The position numbers were made by a program, and so were the translations under genes. A DNA stretch of 64,000 nt from the NCBI GenBank assembly GCA_016286995.1, contig JAEEVA010000007.1, positions 36,168 to 100,167 on the forward strand. The letters are read 5' to 3'. Source of the DNA: Prevotella sp. GTDB lineage: Bacteria; Bacteroidota; Bacteroidia; Bacteroidales; Bacteroidaceae. Under the pieces are notes generated by a model, which was not told the origin of the DNA, searched no databases, and saw only the letters and a list, made by a program, of their open reading frames with translations. Below, piece by piece: positions 59,094 through 64,000 of the stretch (positions within the stretch are counted from its first letter, which is position 1; each line of letters starts with the position of its first letter).

Positions 59094-61607
59094 ATGGAAA
59101 GAATTACAAAACGATTATCAGTAGCCGACACAAGGCTGTCGCTTCTGTTGTTATTTTTGGCCTTGCTGCCGAACATGGCCAGTGCCCAGTGTCCTGACAA
59201 CAACCACCCCCACATGATAGATCTCGGCCTGCCCAGCGGCACGAAGTGGGCATGCTGCAACGTAGGAGCCACTACGCCCGAGGGCTACGGCGACTACTTT
59301 GCATGGGGCGAGACGCAGCCGAAGGAGGTGTATAATTGGGATACTTATCAGTATGGCTACTACAATTATGATGGTGATTATAGCCACTTAGTAGATATCG
59401 GCTCCGACATCGCCGGCACTCAGTACGATGCAGCTACTGCCAACTGGGGGGCTCCTTGGCGTTTGCCGACGCTGGCTCAGCGCCAGGAACTCCGCAACAA
59501 TTGCACTTCCGAGTGGACAACTCAGAACGGCATAAACGGCCGTACGTTCACGGGGCCGAACGGCGGCACCATATTCCTTCCCGCCGCAGGCTGTCGCTAT
59601 AATTCGTCTATCGACTACGACGGATCGAGCGGTCTCTACTGGTCGTCTGCGCTCTGCGAGAGTTCCCCGGTCGATGCCTACATATTGTGTTACTTCGATT
59701 CCGGGGACGTGATTTGGAGCAACAGCGGCCGTATCTCCGGTCAAAGTATTCGCCCCGTCGCAGCACCTTCTTCTGACAACATTATCTTTGCTGACGAAAA
59801 TGTGAAGGGAATTTGTGTAGCCAACTGGGATACCAATGGTGACGGCGAACTGAGTTACGACGAGGCGGCGGCTGTCACAGACCTCGGAGAGGTGTTTTTC
59901 AACAATCAAGACATAATTAGTTTTGATGAACTTCAATATTTCACAGGAGTGACAGAATTAAGTGAAGCGGCTTTTGCATGTTCTTCTAATTTACAATCCA
60001 TCATCATTCCAAAATCTGTTACAAATATCGGAAGATTGCTTCTTATTGATTGTAAAAATATGAAATCAATCAGAGTTGATGAAGAGAATCCTTCTTATGA
60101 CTCGCGAGACAATTGCAATGCAATCATTGAAACAGCTTCAAACAGATTAATATCTGGTTGTATGAATACGAATATTCCCAACTCCGTAGAAAGCATTGGT
60201 GACTGCTCGTTTGAAGGCCATTCAGAATTACTTTCCATGACTATACCCAATTCTGTAAAAGCAATCGAATTTGGTGCATTTAATAGTTGCAGAGGACTAT
60301 CATCTATTACAATACCTAAGTCTGTTACATATATAGGAATCTCTGCATTTGCGAATTGCAGCGGGCTTAGAACAATTCAAGTAGAGAATGGTAATTCTGC
60401 ATATGATTCTCGAAATAATTGTAATGCCATTATATTGACTAATGAAAATGGTCTTATTGCAGGATGTATGAGTACAGTTATACCTAATACCGTCACATCT
60501 ATAGAATCCTTTGCCTTTTGTGGTTGTACAGGCCTCACTTCATTAGATATTCCCAACTCAGTAACAAGCATTGGCTATCTGGCATTTAGTAGTTGCAGCA
60601 ATTTGTCTTTTGTAATAATCCCTAATTCTGTTACAACTATTGGTGATGCAGCATTCCAAGGCTGCTCCAGTTTAACTTCTCTTGAAATACCCAATTCTGT
60701 GACGACAATTGGAAGTAGTGCCTTTACTTGCTGCACAAGCTTGTCTTCTATCACAATTCCTGAGAGTGTAACAAATATTGGTGATGGAGCTTTTTCATGT
60801 TGCGAAAGCATGGAAAAAGTGTTTTCATATATTAAAGAACCGTTCGAAATCGCCTCAGATGCATTTAGTACAGATTGGGAGAAAAATACTGCAACACTCT
60901 ATGTTCCCGTGGGGTGTAAGGGAAAATACGAAAATACAGCAGGTTGGGACACGTTTGCAAACATCGTGGAGATGGATGTCCCTGTTGTCGAAGACGGGGA
61001 GTCTATTGACTTTAGCGAAGACATTGACGGTGATACGGATTTAGACGGAAACGTTATTGGCAACATCTATTACAACATCAGCGCAGGCGACGGAGGATAT
61101 AATGCTACTGAGGGCTGCATTGTGGTGACGACGCCGACGGACGACTCTGCTATAGACGGACAGGACATCTTCGGCGAGGACTTCAAGGACAACTATACTG
61201 GCATAGTATTCAAGGTTCCTGCCGGCAAGGGTTCGATAAAGTTAGAGGCTCAGACCACGGGTAACATGATGATTAAAGTGAAGGTTGGCAATAATGATCC
61301 GTTTGAAATGATGCTGCAAGGCAAGACGAAAATCTCCATTCCCTATAACGTCACAGAGCCTACGTACGTATATATATACGGTGGCTCGTATTCATCAGCT
61401 CCTGGCATGATGGGCTCATCATCAACCAGTGGTGAGCTGAGGCTCTACAGCATTGAGGTAGCAGCAGATGAAACGGGAATTGTTCCAATTGATAATGGAG
61501 AATTGAGAATTGATTATTACTACACGCTGGATGGTCAGAAGCTAAATGGCACTCCCACGAAGAAGGGTGTGTACATCGTCAATGGCCGCAAGGTCGTGAT
61601 TAAGTAG
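59094..61607 (+). CDS. BspA-type leucine-rich-repeat surface protein with FISUMP-like domain and T9SS-type tail
   Basis: 837 residues, signal peptide near LSLLLLFLALLPNMASAQ. First a FISUMP/DUF1566-like domain (HMIDLGLPSGTKWACCNVGA, PWRLPTLAQRQELRNN; about 35-225), then an EF-hand-like DTNGDGELSYDEA (about 248-260), about ten LRR_5 repeats (IPNSVTSIGDAAF type; 275-590), a Gly/Asp-rich beta domain, and a tail YTLDGQKLNGTPTKKGVYIV then NGRKVVIK. BspA-like repeats mediate adhesion to host or other bacteria. The LRR part has lower GC than the flanks, suggesting separate origin. Residues before the tail come from a degenerate heptamer element (61487-61514). Confidence 0.9.
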   Translation: MERITKRLSVADTRLSLLLLFLALLPNMASAQCPDNNHPHMIDLGLPSGTKWACCNVGATTPEGYGDYFAWGETQPKEVYNWDTYQYGYYNYDGDYSHLVDIGSDIAGTQYDAATANWGAPWRLPTLAQRQELRNNCTSEWTTQNGINGRTFTGPNGGTIFLPAAGCRYNSSIDYDGSSGLYWSSALCESSPVDAYILCYFDSGDVIWSNSGRISGQSIRPVAAPSSDNIIFADENVKGICVANWDTNGDGELSYDEAAAVTDLGEVFFNNQDIISFDELQYFTGVTELSEAAFACSSNLQSIIIPKSVTNIGRLLLIDCKNMKSIRVDEENPSYDSRDNCNAIIETASNRLISGCMNTNIPNSVESIGDCSFEGHSELLSMTIPNSVKAIEFGAFNSCRGLSSITIPKSVTYIGISAFANCSGLRTIQVENGNSAYDSRNNCNAIILTNENGLIAGCMSTVIPNTVTSIESFAFCGCTGLTSLDIPNSVTSIGYLAFSSCSNLSFVIIPNSVTTIGDAAFQGCSSLTSLEIPNSVTTIGSSAFTCCTSLSSITIPESVTNIGDGAFSCCESMEKVFSYIKEPFEIASDAFSTDWEKNTATLYVPVGCKGKYENTAGWDTFANIVEMDVPVVEDGESIDFSEDIDGDTDLDGNVIGNIYYNISAGDGGYNATEGCIVVTTPTDDSAIDGQDIFGEDFKDNYTGIVFKVPAGKGSIKLEAQTTGNMMIKVKVGNNDPFEMMLQGKTKISIPYNVTEPTYVYIYGGSYSSAPGMMGSSSTSGELRLYSIEVAADETGIVPIDNGELRIDYYYTLDGQKLNGTPTKKGVYIVNGRKVVIK
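61487..61514 (+). repeat. Heptamer array before the sorting tail
   Basis: Four phased units (AATTGAT, AATGGAG, AATTGAG, AATTGAT) encode the IDNGELRID linker. Read in the stop-containing direction, but in a frame that avoids the stops. Confidence 0.7.
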
Positions 61608-61671
61608 AAGAAATTTGCCCAATACACTCAGCGAACTGAACAGGAACCAGAGTAACTAACGAGTATCATAT

Positions 61672-61712
61672 CGACAGCAGGCACTTCTCGGTTGAAGGGG
61701 TGCCTGCTGTCG
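61672..61712. terminator. 13-bp perfect hairpin downstream of LRR gene
   Basis: CGACAGCAGGCAC (61672-61684) and GTGCCTGCTGTCG (61700-61712) around a 15-base loop. No T tract follows, so termination is uncertain. Confidence 0.6.
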
Positions 61713-61821
61713 TCTATGGAGGACGGTTCGGACGGGTTAGGAAGACCGTGCGGACGAGGTGAGATGACCGAGCAAACGGGGAGGGAGGACCAGGCAAACA
61801 GGGAGAGAGTGGCGTGCGCGC

Positions 61822-61915
61822 TGACCCCTCGGCGCCCGCCGAGGATTCGCACGGCGGGCGGCGAGGCTTTCCGCGGCGGGCGCCGTGCGAAGGCACGGCG
61901 GGCGCCGTGTACCTT
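61822..61915. repeat. GC-rich nested palindrome cluster
   Basis: A run of almost pure G+C in an otherwise balanced genome. It contains CTCGGCGCCCGCCGAG, arms TTCGCACGGCG (61846-61856) and CGCCGTGCGAA (61881-61891), and CACGGCGGGCGCCGTG (61894-61909), then a T tract. No protein-like frame. The rest of 61608-62076 holds no gene that I can support. Confidence 0.75.
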
Positions 61916-62048
61916 TTTTTGATGGTTGGTAATGTCCTTTGTGATGCAATTCCAGGTGGGGTACAATTTGTACCCCTGTTGAAATGATTGCTGCTGATGG
62001 CATAAAAAAGATTGTAAGAACGCTTGCAGATTCAGAAATTATTCGTAA

Positions 62049-62056
62049 ATTTGCAC
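62049..62056 (+). promoter_or_regulatory. -7 box of orphan MntA-like gene
   Basis: TAAATTTG-type sequence ending about 20 bases before the ATG at 62077. Confidence 0.5.
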
Positions 62057-62076
62057 CAAGAAAGAGATAACTGCCT

Positions 62077-62382
62077 ATGAGTACACAAACCATGCAAGAA
62101 CGGATAGCCGACTATTTCAAGACTCAGCCTGTCTTGAAAGCATGGCTGTTTGGCTCATATTCAAGAGGAGAGCAGAAACCTTGGAGTGATGTTGATATTC
62201 TTGTGGAATTGGACAGAGATCATCCTATCGGATTGCTGAAATATGCTGGTATTATCTGTGATTTGGAAGATATTACAGGACAAAAGATAGACCTTGTAGA
62301 AGAAGGTACTTTGAAACCATTTGCTGTTGAAAGCGTAAACCGCGATAAAAGGTTGATTTATGAGAGAACGGAAAAGAGATAA
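62077..62382 (+). CDS. MntA-like minimal nucleotidyltransferase, no HEPN partner
   Basis: 101 residues with G-S-x10-D-x-D in FGSYSRGEQKPWSDVDILVE (about 29-48) and a conserved ITGQKIDLVEEGTLKPF. Normally paired with a DUF86/HepT gene, but the next gene is a regulator fragment instead. Either the toxin was lost, or the protein works alone or with a distant partner. Confidence 0.85.
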   Translation: MSTQTMQERIADYFKTQPVLKAWLFGSYSRGEQKPWSDVDILVELDRDHPIGLLKYAGIICDLEDITGQKIDLVEEGTLKPFAVESVNRDKRLIYERTEKR

Positions 62383-62392
62383 GTGATTGCTT

Positions 62393-62740
62393 ATGTCGAA
62401 ACTGAAGAAATGCCTTTATCTGATTAACCTGTTGGAGCGCAAGGGGGCTTTGACGCTGAAGGAGATTAATGACTATTACCAATACTCGTCGCTCTATGAG
62501 GGTGAAGAGATACTGCCACGTACATTCCTGAGATACAGGGAGTATATTGAAGAGACGTTCCCTTGTTATATCGATTTCAATCAACGTACGGGTAAGTATG
62601 AGTTGCACCGTCATCAGAAACTGTATGGTGAGGATGATTCACTTTACGACTATCTATTGTCAGCCTATCACATTGAGGGTATGACAGAACTGGCGGCGTA
62701 CTTGGAGCACAGAAAGAAGAAGCCGGAGTCCCGCCGATAA
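62393..62740 (+). pseudogene. Truncated WYL-type regulator (N-terminal winged-helix part)
   Basis: 115 residues from the ATG at 62393. The N-terminus SKLKKCLYLINLLERKGALT and ILPRTFLRYREYIEETFPCY match the DNA-binding half of Bacteroidota WYL-domain regulators, and LYDYLLSAYHIEGMTEL the start of the next region, but the WYL domain itself is missing: the frame stops after LEHRKKKPESRR. Full-length relatives are about 300 residues. It may be a decayed remnant or a short repressor. Confidence 0.65.
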
Positions 62741-62810
62741 GCCCATCTGACTCGAATTTCTCAGCAAAGATACGAGGGGCGCGCTAATGTGCTAATAATG
62801 CTTTTATTTG

Positions 62811-62842
62811 GCGGCGAATTGGGTTAATGCCCATTTCGCCGC
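62811..62842. terminator. Hairpin after the truncated regulator
   Basis: GCGGCGAATTGGG (62811-62823) pairs with CCCATTTCGCCGC (62830-62842), one mismatch, 6-base loop. A minus-strand TATCTTTG (62772-62765) nearby could drive an antisense transcript. Confidence 0.55.
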
Positions 62843-62873
62843 TATATAAAATAATGTTTTGAAACTCGGTTAT

Positions 62874-63005
62874 TTACTTTACCCAATCCACCAAATCTTT
62901 CTTCGTTTCTCGATTCAGCAAATTGCCTTCCTTCCAGTTTACATCAGGATAAGCGGCTTCCAGGTCTTCGCAGGTTTTCTTGCTGCTGCTGCCGCAAAGG
63001 TACAA
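62874..63005 (-). pseudogene. Possible C-terminal gene remnant
   Basis: A 43-codon minus-strand frame ending in NLLNRETKKDLVDWVK reads like the end of a real protein but has no ATG. A TACCTTTG box (63002-62995) lies at its beginning, as if a promoter junction replaced the 5' part. I do not recognise the parent family. Confidence 0.3.
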
Positions 63006-63084
63006 TAGCCAAATGAAGCCTTTTTTCGTAGCAAAGAAAAAGGCTCATTTCAAATGAAAAAACTTCTCGGAGTAGTTTTTGGCC

Positions 63085-63171
63085 CCCAAAATTACACTTT
63101 TCAATAACTTTTTGCCTCCAAAAACTACACTTTTCAATAACTTTTTGCCTCCAAAAACTACACTTTTCAAT
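63085..63171. repeat. 33-bp tandem repeat, about 2.6 copies
   Basis: Units at 63085-63117, 63118-63150 and 63151-63171 (partial) share CCAAAAACTACACTTTTCAA. A second pair, TATGTAAAATATCG at 63211 and 63244, keeps the same 33-base spacing. On the minus strand the unit could encode VIEKCSFWRQK, but no start or known family supports a gene. Confidence 0.88.
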
Positions 63172-63243
63172 GATAAATGTCAAAACTACAGTTTCAAAAT
63201 GCAGTGTTATTATGTAAAATATCGTATTCTGAAGCCACGTTTT

Positions 63244-63285
63244 TATGTAAAATATCGCGTTTTACATATTTTCTTCGTATCTTTG
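63244..63285 (+). promoter_or_regulatory. Hairpin and promoter before dinB
   Basis: TATGTAAAA (63244-63252) pairs with TTTTACATA (63260-63268), followed by TATTTTC and TATCTTTG (63278-63285). The loop lacks the TTG seen in the other hairpin-promoter units. Confidence 0.6.
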
Positions 63286-63298
63286 GACGCGAATTGGT

Positions 63299-64000
63299 AT
63301 GAAAGTCATTCACGTGGATATGGACCAGTTTTTCGCGGCTGTAGAGCAGCGCGACAATCCTGAGCTTCGTGGCAAGCCGATAGCGGTGGGGCACGATGCC
63401 GAACGGGGTGTGGTGTCGACAGCCAGCTACGAAGCACGGCGGTTTGGCGTGCATTCGGCACAGTCCATTCAGGTTGCCAAGCGTCTGTGTCCGCAACTGA
63501 TCATCGTGGAGCCGCACTTCCAAAAGTATAAGGAGGTTTCAGCACAGTTACATGAGATATTCCACGACTATACCGACCTGATAGAGCCTATATCCCTCGA
63601 CGAAGCCTTCCTCGATGTGACGGAGAATAAGAAGGGAATTGAGTTGGGCGTGGATATTGCGCGAGAAATCAAGCAGCGTATCCGTGAGACGACGGGACTG
63701 ACGGCATCGGCAGGCGTGAGCTACTGCAAGTTCCTGGCAAAGATTGCCTCCGATTGGCGCAAACCCGACGGGCTGACAGTGATTCACCCTGACAGGGCTT
63801 TGGACTTCATCGCACAACTGAAGATAGAGAAGATTTGGGGTGTAGGTCAGAAGACCGCTGAGAAAATGCACCGAATGGGAATTTTCACGGGACTTGACCT
63901 GAGAAACATGTCACTGAGCCGACTGACTCAGGAGTTCGGCAAGATGGGGCAAGTGTTCTATGATTTCTCACGAGGTATCGACAACCGGCCTGTCATCAGC
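63299..64000 (+). CDS. dinB: DNA polymerase IV (Y family), 3' truncated by window edge
   Basis: 234 codons to the window end. Translesion DNA polymerase. Catalytic motifs MKVIHVDMDQFFAAVEQRDN (first Asp and steric-gate Phe) and EPISLDEAFLDVTE (Asp/Glu pair) are intact, as are TASAGVSYCKFLAKIASDW and the helix-hairpin-helix WGVGQKTAEKMHRMGI. The -7 box is 13 bases before the ATG. The little-finger domain lies beyond the window. Confidence 0.95.
   Translation, partial: MKVIHVDMDQFFAAVEQRDNPELRGKPIAVGHDAERGVVSTASYEARRFGVHSAQSIQVAKRLCPQLIIVEPHFQKYKEVSAQLHEIFHDYTDLIEPISLDEAFLDVTENKKGIELGVDIAREIKQRIRETTGLTASAGVSYCKFLAKIASDWRKPDGLTVIHPDRALDFIAQLKIEKIWGVGQKTAEKMHRMGIFTGLDLRNMSLSRLTQEFGKMGQVFYDFSRGIDNRPVIS

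Noticed and set aside
62061..62398. Possible leader duplication around the orphan MntA-like gene, like that of hepT/mntA
   Set aside because: Only short similarity (AGAGATAA.TG...TATG) is visible before the two start codons, too little to separate from chance.
62944..63183. 79-codon minus-strand ORF with VIEKCSFWRQK repeats
   Set aside because: It only mirrors the 33-bp repeat, has no promoter or family match, and overlaps another frame that looks more protein-like at its 3' part.
63085..63257. Regular repeats that could suggest a CRISPR array
   Set aside because: The 33-bp units are directly adjacent with no unique spacers, and no cas genes are in the window.

Overview
The window looks like chromosome of a Bacteroidota bacterium of the Prevotellaceae (Prevotella or a close relative, gut, rumen or oral). 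The reasons are: Bacteroidota-type promoters (TTG about 19-20 bases upstream of TAnnTTTG) before many genes; a type IX secretion core pair (PorU, PorV) together with several exported proteins ending in a G-x-Y-I-x-x-G-(K/R)-x-V-V-K tail; C10 (streptopain-like) peptidases; a FimB/Mfa2-like lipoprotein; and a DUF4492-cydAB respiratory operon. I see no rRNA, tRNA or CRISPR array.

Layout. 1-8.5 kb: two C10 peptidases, a HepT/MntA toxin-antitoxin pair and a 1519-residue repetitive secreted protein. 8.6-13.9 kb: an acetyltransferase-like protein, then ispG, purE, a PAP2-like membrane protein and rpoN on the minus strand. 14-25 kb: fimbrillin-like lipoprotein, an exported unknown, a FAH-family enzyme, porU, porV, ispF, a minus-strand RNA candidate and two glycosyltransferases. 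25-31 kb: secreted alpha-amylase, comF, recX, prmC, a lipoprotein and ribD. 31.3-40.7 kb: one minus-strand operon (iorA, iorB, aminotransferase, porin, sodium:solute symporter, two phenylacetate-CoA ligases, ACT protein) whose enzymes together could convert arylacetates to aromatic amino acids by reductive carboxylation, or run the reverse. 40.9-45.3 kb: pyrE, SRPBCC protein, argH, lipoprotein, ksgA and a second RNA candidate. 45.4-54.7 kb: MATE pump, metallo-hydrolase, AI-2E-family protein and a TolC/HlyD/two-permease ABC efflux set. 54.7-58 kb: DUF4492, cydA, cydB. 58-64 kb: a DUF4160/DUF2442 pair, a BspA-like leucine-rich-repeat surface protein, an orphan MntA-like protein, a truncated WYL-type regulator and the start of dinB.

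The most striking structure that gene calling does not explain is a family of 35-bp elements, each made of five degenerate 7-bp units. I count about 17. They sit straight after stop codons inside operons, and also in frame inside conserved genes (ispG, iorA, cydA, cydB, ksgA, porU, a MATE pump). Almost every unit carries TGA or TAA on one strand. Between genes that strand is the sense strand; inside the conserved genes it is mostly the antisense strand. In one lipoprotein the element encodes the hydrophobic core of the signal peptide. Other signals are terminator hairpins whose loop holds the -33 box of the next promoter (four cases), a palindromic divergent promoter, two related structured RNAs, and two toxin-antitoxin-like modules bracketed by direct repeats of host sequence.
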